From assembly GCA_020439995.1 (NCBI GenBank), contig JAGROY010000201.1, positions 1-44,564 on the forward strand: a stretch of DNA of 44,564 nucleotides, given 5' to 3'. How positions within the stretch are numbered: position 1 is the first letter of the stretch; the number at the start of each line of letters is the position of its first letter. The DNA is from Verrucomicrobiia bacterium (GTDB lineage: Bacteria; Verrucomicrobiota; Verrucomicrobiia; Verrucomicrobiales; DEV007). The notes beneath the pieces were generated by a model, which saw nothing but the letters and a program-made list of their open reading frames with translations, did not search any database and was not told where the DNA came from. The position numbers were made by a program, and so were the translations under genes. Shown here piece after piece: positions 17,495 through 26,554 of the stretch.

Positions 17495-18571
17495 TCATTG
17501 TGCTGCAGACAGCTGGTGGAAAATATCATCCATTATTTGTGTGCCTCGAATTATTTCGCCCTCTGGAATAGGGGGAGCTGTATCGTTCAGTATTGAGTCA
17601 TAAAACGACTCCATCAGGTGCTTCATTCCCGATTTGAACTGAAAATCTCGACGAGCAAATAGCCAGAGATTATGAAATAGGTTCTTGTGATATTGGTGCG
17701 CCAACTGCACGGGAGGAATGAATCTTTCTGCGTGACTCTTGAACCTCGTTCCGGATCGGTAAATCAAGGTCTGCTGATCTTCATCCAGTTCCAGTGAACC
17801 TTGACTCCCATACACGCGAAACGAATGAAGTGATGGTCTGATCTGCGACGAGAACGTGAAGAACGCAGTGGTGCCTTCATCACCAGTCATTACAACACGC
17901 AATTCATCAACTATCTGCGTTTCGCCAAGAGCCCTCAGCGCAGGACTTACACGACCTGTAGCACAGATGGTCGGCGCGCCAGGAAGCCATTCGGCCAAGC
18001 GTGCGATGCCATGACTTATGACGTTTTGAAGTAGTCCTCCAGGCAGGGACCGTACCCAATGGTTCTTATCACCAAGCAGTGCCTTTGCGTAGGATGTAGA
18101 TGCCATATCGTAACAATAGATACTCTCCAGGTGCAACGGATTCCCACCAATCATACCTGACTCTATCGACTTTCGGAGTCTCCTTGCCGCATGACTGAAC
18201 TGATCGTCGTGCCCGACGGTCACGCACCGGCCACAGCGTTCCGCCGTTGCTAGTAGCGTTCGCGCTTCATCTACGTTTAGAGTGAAAGGCTTTTCAACAT
18301 AAACGTGCGCTCCTGAGTCAAGGCACAGCTTAGCAATGGACAAATGCGTCTGCGGTGGAGTAGTAATGTGGACAACATCCGGGCTGACGCTGTCGAGCAT
18401 CTCATTCAGATCGGAAAAGGCACCTTCAATACCGAACCTGTCCGCAAGTTGTCGTGCCATAAGCGGTTCCCGGTCGCACACAGCCACCAGCCGACCGGAA
18501 TCTATTCTTCGGATCTGTTCTGCATGGGAATCCGCAATCTTTCCGCAGCCTACTATTGCAATCTTTAGCAT
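17495..18571 (-). CDS. Gfo/Idh/MocA family oxidoreductase
   Basis: The 358-residue protein has an N-terminal NAD(P)-binding fold (IAIVGCGKIADSHAEQI) and the family signature VYVEKPFTLN, in which the lysine-proline pair contacts the nicotinamide and substrate. The C-terminal domain carries HDDQFSHAARRLR and the catalytic-region HWVRSLPGG. It probably oxidises or reduces a nucleotide or lipid-linked sugar ring carbon. It differs clearly from the two WbpB-like paralogues in the window. The neighbouring epimerase starts 13 bases away and may act on the same sugar. Confidence 0.82.
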   Translation of the reverse strand: MLKIAIVGCGKIADSHAEQIRRIDSGRLVAVCDREPLMARQLADRFGIEGAFSDLNEMLDSVSPDVVHITTPPQTHLSIAKLCLDSGAHVYVEKPFTLNVDEARTLLATAERCGRCVTVGHDDQFSHAARRLRKSIESGMIGGNPLHLESIYCYDMASTSYAKALLGDKNHWVRSLPGGLLQNVISHGIARLAEWLPGAPTICATGRVSPALRALGETQIVDELRVVMTGDEGTTAFFTFSSQIRPSLHSFRVYGSQGSLELDEDQQTLIYRSGTRFKSHAERFIPPVQLAHQYHKNLFHNLWLFARRDFQFKSGMKHLMESFYDSILNDTAPPIPEGEIIRGTQIMDDIFHQLSAAQ

Positions 18572-18584
18572 TTGAAATTAGTTC

Positions 18585-19670
18585 CTACTTACTGGACGAT
18601 TCTCGGCAACTTGAAAAAAATCGCGACATGGCTTCGGGTGTAGAGACAGGCTGCTTCCATCCTAGCTCGCTGACTAACCGTTCGTTTGAATAACAAACAG
18701 ACTTCCAGTTCGCTCTCCACATCCGTCGGTTGAATACCGGAGGTAACTGCCCGTGGCTCCAACTTGCGTATTTTTCCCACAGTAAGCAGAGTAAATAGCT
18801 TATTGGCTTGGGTAGATAAACTGACGGAAATGCTTTAGCGCTCCTCTTATAACTACGTAAGAATTGCCTGCTCTTAGGCAGATCGCCGTCTACGATGTTG
18901 TAAATGCGCCCAGGACTATTCTCATGGTATGAGGCGAGAGCGATCGCATCGGCACAGTTGTCGACGAAAGACAAAGGGATCCGATTCGCCCCCCCCAAAT
19001 GTAAAAACATGCCGAAAGTTCCTATGCCAACTCTGCTTGATATCCCCTCGTTGCCTTTGCCGTAAACATGTCCGGGACGAAGAATCACCCAAGGTAACCC
19101 AGCCTTCTCACATGCTTCGCGTATGTAAACTTCCTGCTTGGTCTTTGCATAACAATACGCTTCACCCCGCAAATGCGGTTGAACCTCTGTTGCTGAGTTC
19201 TCGTCAAGAACTGCGCCGCCATCTCCATTGGTGTAAACAGTGAAAGAACTGATACAAACAAAACGCTTTACCCCTCCAGCAGCGATGCAAGCCTCAAGAA
19301 GGTTGCGAGTAGTTACCACGGTATTTAAATATGCATCAGGATACGATTTTTCCCCCCTCGCCGCGGCAAGGTGTACGATAATTCCGGCACTACGGGCAGC
19401 CCGAACGCAATCAGCTGGGGACAGAAGATTCGCCCTGCATATTTCGATGGCAGCTCGATGCGAGTTCGCAGCAATGACTGCTTCCAAGGCCTTAGTGTCA
19501 GTGGAATGCCTTACAAGACACCGAATATTGGCAAAACCATGACGGGCCAAAGCTTCAATCACTCGAACTCCCACGAATCCACTGGATCCAGTAACAAGGA
19601 CTCGCTCGCCAAGCAACGATACGCCACTGGAGATCATAGGACTGGTTTCGGAGGGAATGGTAAAGTTCAT
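18585..19670 (-). CDS. NAD-dependent epimerase/dehydratase (extended SDR)
   Basis: This 361-residue Rossmann-fold enzyme has VLVTGSSGFVGVRVIEAL (cofactor loop), HLAAARGEK, the catalytic Ser in CISSFTVYT and the Tyr-Lys pair in YCYAKTK, then ILRPGHVYGKG. The C-terminal part (FLRSYKRSAKAFPSVYLPKP) is that of sugar-nucleotide or sterol-like SDRs rather than RmlB or GalE proper. The start codon overlaps the stop of the preceding GT2 gene by four bases (ATGA), showing translational coupling. The substrate is unknown. A downstream methionine near residue 12 is an alternative start. Confidence 0.82.
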   Translation of the reverse strand: MNFTIPSETSPMISSGVSLLGERVLVTGSSGFVGVRVIEALARHGFANIRCLVRHSTDTKALEAVIAANSHRAAIEICRANLLSPADCVRAARSAGIIVHLAAARGEKSYPDAYLNTVVTTRNLLEACIAAGGVKRFVCISSFTVYTNGDGGAVLDENSATEVQPHLRGEAYCYAKTKQEVYIREACEKAGLPWVILRPGHVYGKGNEGISSRVGIGTFGMFLHLGGANRIPLSFVDNCADAIALASYHENSPGRIYNIVDGDLPKSRQFLRSYKRSAKAFPSVYLPKPISYLLCLLWEKYASWSHGQLPPVFNRRMWRANWKSVCYSNERLVSELGWKQPVSTPEAMSRFFSSCRESSSK

Positions 19671-20575
19671 TCGGTAACGTATTTCGTGTCCTCATCCCCT
19701 AACCCAACTGTGGCGAGAAGGCACCCAATGTGGTCAAACATGCTTACCACCTTGCGCATGAAGAGATGATGGGGAGCAACGATCATAAAAGGTAAGATAC
19801 AGAGATACCCTGGAACTGCGACTGCGGACTTCAATATCTTCGTTAGTCCAAAATTTGGATGCTTTGTTGAAATTCTGCCACGGAGGATCGCCCGCCGGAG
19901 CATAAATCGCCGCTTACAACGCGACTCTGGAACGTGTTCGTGTACCACAGCTCCAGCAACCCACACGAACGAGTAGTTCAGCGAGATCGCTCTGCGGAAG
20001 AAGTCCTGATCTTCTCCCGTGATGAATTCAACCCTAAAAGGCTCTCGCATCGTCGCTAGAATTTCGCGTTTGAAGAGCAAGTTCCCTGTGCGTCCCTCCT
20101 GCCATGAAACTACGTGTCCATCGCTATGCGTTTGGCGACTGTAAAATTCCCCGGCAACGACCCAACTTGGAGTGTCAGCAGTGTATCGCGGCACTACCGG
20201 ACCGAGTGCCCCATCCGCCCCCTGGGTATCCAGCCCCTCAAAAAGCGTAAACAGCCAAGTCGAATTCGGAATTTCGTCGTCATCAATGAACGCGACAAAA
20301 TCGCCGCTGCAAAGAGACATTGCAAGGTTCCTTGCCCGCGCAATATTCTGCTCAGGCTCAACGGCATAACGCATCTGAACGGCATGGGAATCGCAGAGAT
20401 TCGCAACTGTTTCCCTCGCCGACTGGCCAGCATCGTTATCGACCACTACAATATCGTAGGTAAATCTTGACGAGGTTTCCTGAATCACCAAGTTACTTAT
20501 GAGGTCGCCGAGCAAGCTTGGACGCTTGTAGGTGCACACACAGACAGTAATATGGGGGTTGCTCTTACGATGCAT
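19667..20575 (-). CDS. GT2 family glycosyltransferase
   Basis: The protein is 302 residues from the ATG at 20575, directly before ITVCVCTYKRPSLLGDLI. A TTG at 20632 is in frame but would overlap the amidotransferase end. GT-A motifs are YDIVVVDNDAGQSA and the metal-binding FIDDDEIP. Acceptor-side features are EGRTGNLLFKRE and TGEDQDFFRR. The C-terminal GYLCILPFMIVAPHHLF is hydrophobic and may be membrane-associated. The stop overlaps the epimerase start by four bases. Confidence 0.87.
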   Translation of the reverse strand: MHRKSNPHITVCVCTYKRPSLLGDLISNLVIQETSSRFTYDIVVVDNDAGQSARETVANLCDSHAVQMRYAVEPEQNIARARNLAMSLCSGDFVAFIDDDEIPNSTWLFTLFEGLDTQGADGALGPVVPRYTADTPSWVVAGEFYSRQTHSDGHVVSWQEGRTGNLLFKREILATMREPFRVEFITGEDQDFFRRAISLNYSFVWVAGAVVHEHVPESRCKRRFMLRRAILRGRISTKHPNFGLTKILKSAVAVPGYLCILPFMIVAPHHLFMRKVVSMFDHIGCLLATVGLGDEDTKYVTE

Positions 20576-20606
20576 AGCCGACGACAGGAAACCGTCCACA
20601 AACAGT

Positions 20607-22469
20607 TCACTTTGAAAGCATATTGCGCTCAATTAGCTCGAGTGTCATTAGCTTTGTGATAGTATCCGTTGCGTTGCCGCGACCCTTGATGTGGGCTACA
20701 ACTTTCGCCTCTACCTCTTTCGAGTTCAGATAGGGACGACCAAGGGTAGCAGGGTCCAGCAACATATCTTTCACGCATTTGGAAAGACCATTTCTATACC
20801 ACTCCCCAAAGTGGTAGAATCGATGTCGACCTGAGAGTGCGCGTTGGAGCGGCAGTCGATAAAGCAAAGGATTGAGAAACGCGAACTGAGACGGGAAACC
20901 GTGGTCGTAAATATATTCCGACTTGAAAGTTGCTCTTTGCCACAACCGGAACAGTTCCCTCCAGATGGGAGAGGCCTGCCGCTCTGCAGCTACGTCGGTG
21001 GGGAGATTGATCACAGGGTGATTGGATCGATCCAGCAAGTACCTGGTTGTCTGGTTCTCAGGGTCGGTGTCATATGGGGAGCGCAATGTCAAGTCAACGA
21101 GTTGATTGTCTAAAAACGGGGTACGAACCCTCACCTCACTCTGCTCCAATTGCCAGCGCCCGTAATGATGCCACGGCAATTGATGATTCAAAACGAACTG
21201 ACGCCTTCCCGCTTTGAGTAGATCTTGATAGACTTGCACGGTGTGATCGCACTGCGATCGTAATTCCTCATGAAACACTGTGTCGAGCTTCTGTGATGGT
21301 TTGAAAGCCACCAGGCCTCGCATGACTTCGCCACCAAAACTACCCGTGAGTCTGCATGGAGCAAGTTTCCCCGCCTCTTGATTGATGAAAAGCTCAACAG
21401 CCCCAGTTACGTCCACAGTCCCTTCAGCCCGTAAAACCGCCTCGCGTGCCAGCTCCTCGAATCTGGACAAAAAACGTTCATCAACCATGATCTCACTGAA
21501 GTCGCAACCAGCGGTGGCCGCAACCCGCCTCGCTACACTTGCATCCCTAGACTCCCGATTCATACCAGTGAAGGTAAAGCACGGTAGAGCGCTAAGGCTC
21601 GAATCCGCCCATGCCAGAATCATTCGAGTGTCCAGTCCGCCAGTCAAAGACAATGCAACCGACTCTACATCGTTCAAATAGCGAGGCAGAATGTCTTTGA
21701 ACGTCTCGACTACGGCTTCGTTGTAAGCATCCAGGGACAATGGTGAATCCGCGCAGGATTCAAATGAGTGAAAGCGGCTCTTTGCAGGCTCTACCCCAGA
21801 TGACCACTCCCATACTGACGCAGGTGGCAAGATACTGATATGCGGGAACAGAGTCGTATTGGATAGAGTGCACCCGCATGAAAGATAATCGGCCAGTGCC
21901 TGATCACAAAACGATCGGGTTTCGGGAACCAGCAATTGAATTGCCCGCACCGTCGTTGCCAGAATGGTGGTGTTAGCGTTGCGGTAGCAATACAGACGAC
22001 CCAGTCCGTACCGGTCATTGAATACGCTGACTCTACGGGATTCCGAATCAACGATGACACCTGCAAACCAGCCATTTAGCTCGTTAAGCGTTTCACTACC
22101 AGATTTCGCGTATTTTACTGCGATGTCATCCAGCAACTCAGTGCCCTGTAGATTTGATTCGGTGATGAACTCGCCCTTGAGGCAAAAACTAGAAACCGGC
22201 ACAGAATTCTCTCCGAACAACGACACTCGTTCTGTCAATTCGGGTTGCACAGCCCCACCGCGAGAAAAAAGATAACACTGCCACGATGAAGTCATATGAT
22301 GAGCGGTTGCGGCACAGCGCTCTGGGAACAATCCCGCCAGTTCGGAGGCTACCCGATCTTTAAACTGCGCGTCAGCAGGATCTGTTACCACGATGACAAA
22401 ATCGGTCGATTGCCAACTCGCAGTTCGTCCTGTTGTCTTCCTTCCTGCTGCTGCTGGTGGTGATGACAT
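20607..22469 (-). CDS. Asparagine-synthase-like amidotransferase lacking the N-terminal Cys
   Basis: The 620-residue protein has two halves. Residues about 80-235 resemble a degenerate class II glutamine amidotransferase domain (LNGWFAGVIVDSES, NDRYGLGRLYCYR). Residues about 250-560 are an asparagine-synthase ATP-pyrophosphatase domain with the PP-loop SLTGGLDTR (273-281; usual form SGGLDS) and FGGEVMRG. The catalytic Cys normally at position 2 is absent, so glutamine hydrolysis is unlikely and ammonia or another amine may be used. Such proteins in EPS/O-antigen loci are thought to amidate uronic acids. A good ribosome binding site (GGACGAGG) precedes the ATG by six bases. The two uronate-type trios in the locus offer possible substrates. 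Confidence 0.82.
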   Translation of the reverse strand: MSSPPAAAGRKTTGRTASWQSTDFVIVVTDPADAQFKDRVASELAGLFPERCAATAHHMTSSWQCYLFSRGGAVQPELTERVSLFGENSVPVSSFCLKGEFITESNLQGTELLDDIAVKYAKSGSETLNELNGWFAGVIVDSESRRVSVFNDRYGLGRLYCYRNANTTILATTVRAIQLLVPETRSFCDQALADYLSCGCTLSNTTLFPHISILPPASVWEWSSGVEPAKSRFHSFESCADSPLSLDAYNEAVVETFKDILPRYLNDVESVALSLTGGLDTRMILAWADSSLSALPCFTFTGMNRESRDASVARRVAATAGCDFSEIMVDERFLSRFEELAREAVLRAEGTVDVTGAVELFINQEAGKLAPCRLTGSFGGEVMRGLVAFKPSQKLDTVFHEELRSQCDHTVQVYQDLLKAGRRQFVLNHQLPWHHYGRWQLEQSEVRVRTPFLDNQLVDLTLRSPYDTDPENQTTRYLLDRSNHPVINLPTDVAAERQASPIWRELFRLWQRATFKSEYIYDHGFPSQFAFLNPLLYRLPLQRALSGRHRFYHFGEWYRNGLSKCVKDMLLDPATLGRPYLNSKEVEAKVVAHIKGRGNATDTITKLMTLELIERNMLSK

Positions 22470-22597
22470 AAATTACCTCGTCCTTAATGCTTTACCGCCT
22501 CGATAGAAATTTCTAAGAACTCGATTCATTGAAGTGCTTGAGCCCCAATGGATATCCCCGCCTTAATCGACCAAGAATTTCATTACCAGTAGATTGA

Positions 22598-23335
22598 TTA
22601 GTGCCGCAAATCAGAGAAATCCCCAACCGTGACGCCGTGTAAGGCGGATTCATTTTCAGGATCATCTAAAAACTGACTCTCGATAACCCACTCGGGATGA
22701 GTCATCAGCTCCACCGAATTAGTCTTGGAGGCCTCCAGAATAGCAGAGAGGCGTCGGTGCTCGATCGCCGATTTTAGCGAATAAAACTGATCCGTTAAGG
22801 TGTGATGACGGGACAATCTGGCATCAAGTATGTCGCGATACGCCCTGTTCAGGAAAGATTTCTCGCCCTTGCGGAAAGTAAAATTTCGTCGAACAATCGC
22901 CCCGCGAGGCAGAAACCCCGAGATTATCACATTCATGCAAAGATGCATATGCTGGTGACCGTTGATATGTGTTGGCTCCGTACCATAAAGCCTACGATAT
23001 TCCTCTATCTGAGCTGCACAGAGCCGGGAAAACGAAGCGTGAAGAAAAGGATTGTAAACGAGAGACGCCAGCCGACTACTACACAGATACTTAGAGGTAG
23101 CCCGTAGTGCGCGTTCCAGTTGTTTGTTGACAGCGATTCCAGTGAAAGCCTGAGTGAAATTGAGATGGAGCCCCGTGCTCAATCCATTCTCCTTCGCCAA
23201 ACCGGCGGCTCGTTCGGAATCTTCCATAAATACCATCGCTGACGCCGACGTTACGATTCCCTTGGAAAAGTACTTCAGGGCCGCATCCGTAGCGGAGTGC
23301 CAACCGCCCCAGTCATCTGCGTTTACAATAAGCAT
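22598..23335 (-). CDS. YdjC/ChbG-like carbohydrate deacetylase
   Basis: The 245-residue protein begins LIVNADDWGG, the metal-binding NADD motif of the YdjC family. GLHLNFTQAF (His57) and the HINGHQHMH motif (His123, His127, His129, His131) complete the metal and active sites. ChbG removes an N-acetyl group from chitooligosaccharides. In this setting the target is more likely an N-acetyl group on a lipid-linked intermediate or the polymer. It lacks a signal peptide, so it acts in the cytoplasm. It lies between the amidotransferase and a FemAB-like acyltransferase. Confidence 0.88.
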   Translation of the reverse strand: MLIVNADDWGGWHSATDAALKYFSKGIVTSASAMVFMEDSERAAGLAKENGLSTGLHLNFTQAFTGIAVNKQLERALRATSKYLCSSRLASLVYNPFLHASFSRLCAAQIEEYRRLYGTEPTHINGHQHMHLCMNVIISGFLPRGAIVRRNFTFRKGEKSFLNRAYRDILDARLSRHHTLTDQFYSLKSAIEHRRLSAILEASKTNSVELMTHPEWVIESQFLDDPENESALHGVTVGDFSDLRH

Positions 23336-23376
23336 TAATCAGCCTGGCATTTCATTGTTTTAGTTTATCTCTCCGG

Positions 23377-24324
23377 TTAACGGCAGACAAACGATCTAAA
23401 CGCCACTGCCGTGTCAAGCACGGGATCCGGAATGAGGTTTCTCAGACCTCTGTGTAAATTAAGAGATAAGCACAATTCCCCCGTCCTACTCAATGGAATA
23501 TAGTAATTGGGGAATAGATGCTTGGTGAAACCGCTTCTTCGCTTGAATTCTGTCAAACTACTGTTGCGCTTCCCATTATAATCATACTTACAATATATTA
23601 AATGTGTTAGACTACTTTCGGCGCAAAACTGTATGGCTCGCGCTATCAGTGCGTTCTGCGGCCTTTTATCTGTATGTCTAGATGAAGACAGGATCTGCAT
23701 GATCCTCCCCGTACCATTTACGCGCACCATTTTCAAGAAACCTATTAATTCATCATTCAGGTAGGCTCCAAAAAACTGACTTCGTTCGGCGAATGTCCCA
23801 TTTTCATCCTTAACCTGTTCGAGTTCCTTTCCATAGTGCCAGAAGCGCCGCCCCTGCCTAATTCTCGTCTCATTGTAGATGCTGGAAATGCCTTCTACAA
23901 GCTCGTCACTAAATGGCACATCTCTAACTTCGACTCCTTTTTTTCCGGCGCGACGGATGTTCCTCCTCGTGTCTTGTGAAAGGCCGTCCCACCAATTTTC
24001 AAAGGTATCGGTAGGGACGACCGCTGCATTGTCCCAATCGTAATAGTAGGGTAAGAAATCTCCACCGAAAGGAAATGGGGACGGGTAGGAAAGTAAATCT
24101 GCGCCAATCCGGCTTTGAGTCAATGCCTGTCGCAAACCTTCGATGTTAAGTGGGGAATCGTATTCCATCCATTCTTTGTCGTGAATCATCGCGACGGAAG
24201 GGAATCGACCATTCGTGATAATGGCCCTGTTGGAATATAGTATTGCAGACACCTTCCTCACATGCCCCTTAACACTCCGGTTAATGAAGCCGCATTGAAT
24301 CTGTTGGTTGGAAGGATCACTCAT
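23377..24324 (-). CDS. FemAB/GNAT-like acyltransferase
   Basis: The 315-residue protein looks like a peptidoglycan-bridge/GNAT-fold protein. The central part DTRRNIRRAGKKGVEV matches the positively charged helix entering the FemAB-type C-terminal GNAT lobe, and FFGAYLNDELIGFLKMV fits the core beta-strands and acyl-donor site. No membrane segment is present. In EPS loci such proteins probably transfer an acyl or aminoacyl group to a sugar amine. A second, unrelated-looking FemAB-like protein is at 36878-38182. The exact donor and acceptor are unknown. Confidence 0.7.
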   Translation of the reverse strand: MSDPSNQQIQCGFINRSVKGHVRKVSAILYSNRAIITNGRFPSVAMIHDKEWMEYDSPLNIEGLRQALTQSRIGADLLSYPSPFPFGGDFLPYYYDWDNAAVVPTDTFENWWDGLSQDTRRNIRRAGKKGVEVRDVPFSDELVEGISSIYNETRIRQGRRFWHYGKELEQVKDENGTFAERSQFFGAYLNDELIGFLKMVRVNGTGRIMQILSSSRHTDKRPQNALIARAIQFCAESSLTHLIYCKYDYNGKRNSSLTEFKRRSGFTKHLFPNYYIPLSRTGELCLSLNLHRGLRNLIPDPVLDTAVAFRSFVCR

Positions 24325-24395
24325 ACAACGAAAACAGCGACATATTTAGAATCGATCTGGGAAGAATGGAGAAAGATGTTAGCAATCATTAACGA

Positions 24396-25346
24396 TCACC
24401 TTGATTTCGCTCCTCGAAAAACAAGTGCACCCAGCTTCGATTTTATGCGTTTGTGCTGTTCCTTTCGATGAAATCGCTTCAATTGTGGTGAGACCCGAGA
24501 TTCCGTCTTTTTCAATCCAGAATAAACGTATCCTGTCATCAACAGTAGCCCGCCTAAGATGTAGGGCCGCCGGGAGGCTTGATAAATCGAACGTACACAC
24601 TGCCATAGCATGCTACCACCAAGATATTGGTCCTGCATCCCCAGCCTGAATAACGCTCGACTACTCGTTGAACCTGCGGACCCCATAGCTCGGTGGTGAT
24701 GGCATACTTTCTCGGTGAATGTTCGCGTCTTCCAGCCATGCATTCGGGCAGAAGTTACTGCGACCCAATCAATACCACCGCCCTTTATCGCCTCATATCC
24801 TCCCAACTGAATCAGGCATTCCCTGCGGAAAACCTGGCATGCTCCCGACACGTGCTCGATATTGGTAAACCGGTAGTCATAAGTAATCCCTTCTTCGGAG
24901 AACGGCGTTCCAACTACTCCAAGCTCCGCATCTTGTGCCATCTTGCCCAAAAGAAACGAGAAATAATCCGCATCGAACGTAAGGTCAGCATCGAGACTTA
25001 CCACTGCATCGTGCGGCAAATCCTTTATTCTGTCATAACCGCTGTTAAAACAATGCGCCTTCCCTCCAAAATCTCTCGTTTCCCGCTCCGGACGTCGATA
25101 AAGTTCAATCCAGTCATATTGGGAAGCAAACTCGCGAACAATATCGTCCGTCCCATCCGTCGATCCGTCGCTGACTACTAGATACCGCACCGGCTTATGT
25201 GTCTGCCCAACGACCGACTCCAGCGTTCCACGGAGAAACGCTTCCTCGTTGTGAGCCGGAGTGACCAAAAGGTAGCTCAAAGGACTGCCGATGGTATCCG
25301 TCATTTGTGGCGGACTTTGAGAAACTGTTTCACTCGAAGAGTTCAT
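24396..25346 (-). CDS. GT2 family glycosyltransferase
   Basis: The 316-residue protein has SYLLVTPAHNEEAFLRGTL at its start, the donor-binding VVSDGSTDGTDDIV, GKAHCFNSG and the metal-binding VSLDADLTFD. The acceptor segment IDWVAVTSARMHGWKTRTF follows. A single hydrophobic stretch (YILGGLLLMTGYVYSG) near residue 265 may anchor it to the membrane, and the tail is strongly basic. It starts 17 bases past the stop of the alpha/alpha-barrel gene upstream. Confidence 0.88.
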   Translation of the reverse strand: MNSSSETVSQSPPQMTDTIGSPLSYLLVTPAHNEEAFLRGTLESVVGQTHKPVRYLVVSDGSTDGTDDIVREFASQYDWIELYRRPERETRDFGGKAHCFNSGYDRIKDLPHDAVVSLDADLTFDADYFSFLLGKMAQDAELGVVGTPFSEEGITYDYRFTNIEHVSGACQVFRRECLIQLGGYEAIKGGGIDWVAVTSARMHGWKTRTFTEKVCHHHRAMGSAGSTSSRALFRLGMQDQYLGGSMLWQCVRSIYQASRRPYILGGLLLMTGYVYSGLKKTESRVSPQLKRFHRKEQHKRIKSKLGALVFRGAKSR

Positions 25347-25362
25347 TCTGTAAGTGATTCTT

Positions 25363-26553
25363 CTATTTCGCTACTTCAGTCTTGCTCAGTTTCTCAAGCA
25401 GAATCGCCAACCCCTTGTAGGTGGTCGCCTGGGCCCAGTGAAGCATGGGGGTACGGGCTTTCATCAGGGGGTAAATTCTGTAGAAAAAATGGCCATCTGC
25501 TCCCTGCATGTTTTCGATTGTCCATTTGGCAACCTTGACTGCCAGTTCCAGGCACTCGGGGTCTTCGTCTGAGAATGTCGCCAATGATTCAATCGATTGC
25601 GCGGCGCATTGGCTGTCGATCGGGTAGCAACGGGTGTTGTAGTATTTAGGACAACCGTCCGCCTCAAAGAAATTGCCCTTATAATACTTGAGACCAATTG
25701 TGAAGTTTGGTTTCCACGTGTTATCTCCCGTGGCGTCTATATAGGTTTTCAAACAATCGAGATTGTAGCCGGTGTGAAAGTTATCGACCCAGTGATACTT
25801 GGGATCCTCGCCATACCACCACGCGCCGTCCTCAAGTTGGCGGGTACAACTGTATTCCATGCCCGATCGTGCGACGTCAAGATACTCCTTGTTGCCCGTG
25901 TGCTTGGCCGTCCGAGCCAACATCGCTGCGCCGAGCATATTCGAATTATGGATCGAACTCTGAGCATAGGCCACGTAGCTGAGGCAGTTTCCGCAATCGG
26001 TTTCCTCCCGGGGTAAATCCATGATCCAGTCACAAGCACTCTCGGCAATCTGCAACCAGCGCTCGTTGTTCGTTTGTTCGTAGGCTTCAAGATAGGCGAG
26101 TCCGATCAGCGCCGTCCAGACGATGATCGGATCGTCACTGGTGTAGGTTCCTCCGCGACTGGCAAAGTCAAAATGATTGGCCCAGCTATGGGTTTCAAAT
26201 TTTTTGACCTTGTGATGATCGAGCCAGTCGAGGCACGCCTCTGCACGCTCGAGGTATTTCTTATCACCAGTGGTCCGATACCTGTAAAGGTAACCGTGCG
26301 CCATGTAGCCACGTCCCTTGGTGGAGTCTTTCGGCTTTACGCCCATAATTGGACGCAAATTGATCGGTGACTGCCGGATCAGTTGCATTAACAGGCGCTG
26401 TCCAAGGACTGTATTAAAAGTAAGGGGACGAAACCACGAGGATAGCCCATCAAACGGCTCATACGCACGATAGTTGTGATCCTCAACCCATCGTTCGACA
26501 CGATTAATACTGCTCTCTACGAGATCTTTGGCGTTGGGTGCAATACTCATCAT
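25363..26553 (-). CDS. Alpha/alpha-barrel (six-hairpin glycosidase-like) protein
   Basis: About 396 residues from the ATG at 26553, which comes one base after the TGA of the wbpE-like gene; a GTG at 26571 would overlap that gene. The protein is made of repeating helical hairpins with aromatic-rich motifs: GYLYRYRTTGDKKYLERAEACLDWL, SDDPIIVWTALIGLAYLEAY, LQIAESACDWIMD, VARSGMEYSCTRQLEDGAWWYG and the C-terminal LHWAQATTYKGLAIL. This is the (alpha/alpha)6 toroid of unsaturated-glucuronyl hydrolases, lyases and epimerases. No signal peptide is seen, so it probably acts in the cytoplasm on a lipid-linked or nucleotide sugar. No catalytic pair can be named. Confidence 0.68.
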   Translation of the reverse strand: MMSIAPNAKDLVESSINRVERWVEDHNYRAYEPFDGLSSWFRPLTFNTVLGQRLLMQLIRQSPINLRPIMGVKPKDSTKGRGYMAHGYLYRYRTTGDKKYLERAEACLDWLDHHKVKKFETHSWANHFDFASRGGTYTSDDPIIVWTALIGLAYLEAYEQTNNERWLQIAESACDWIMDLPREETDCGNCLSYVAYAQSSIHNSNMLGAAMLARTAKHTGNKEYLDVARSGMEYSCTRQLEDGAWWYGEDPKYHWVDNFHTGYNLDCLKTYIDATGDNTWKPNFTIGLKYYKGNFFEADGCPKYYNTRCYPIDSQCAAQSIESLATFSDEDPECLELAVKVAKWTIENMQGADGHFFYRIYPLMKARTPMLHWAQATTYKGLAILLEKLSKTEVAK

Positions 26554-26554
26554 G

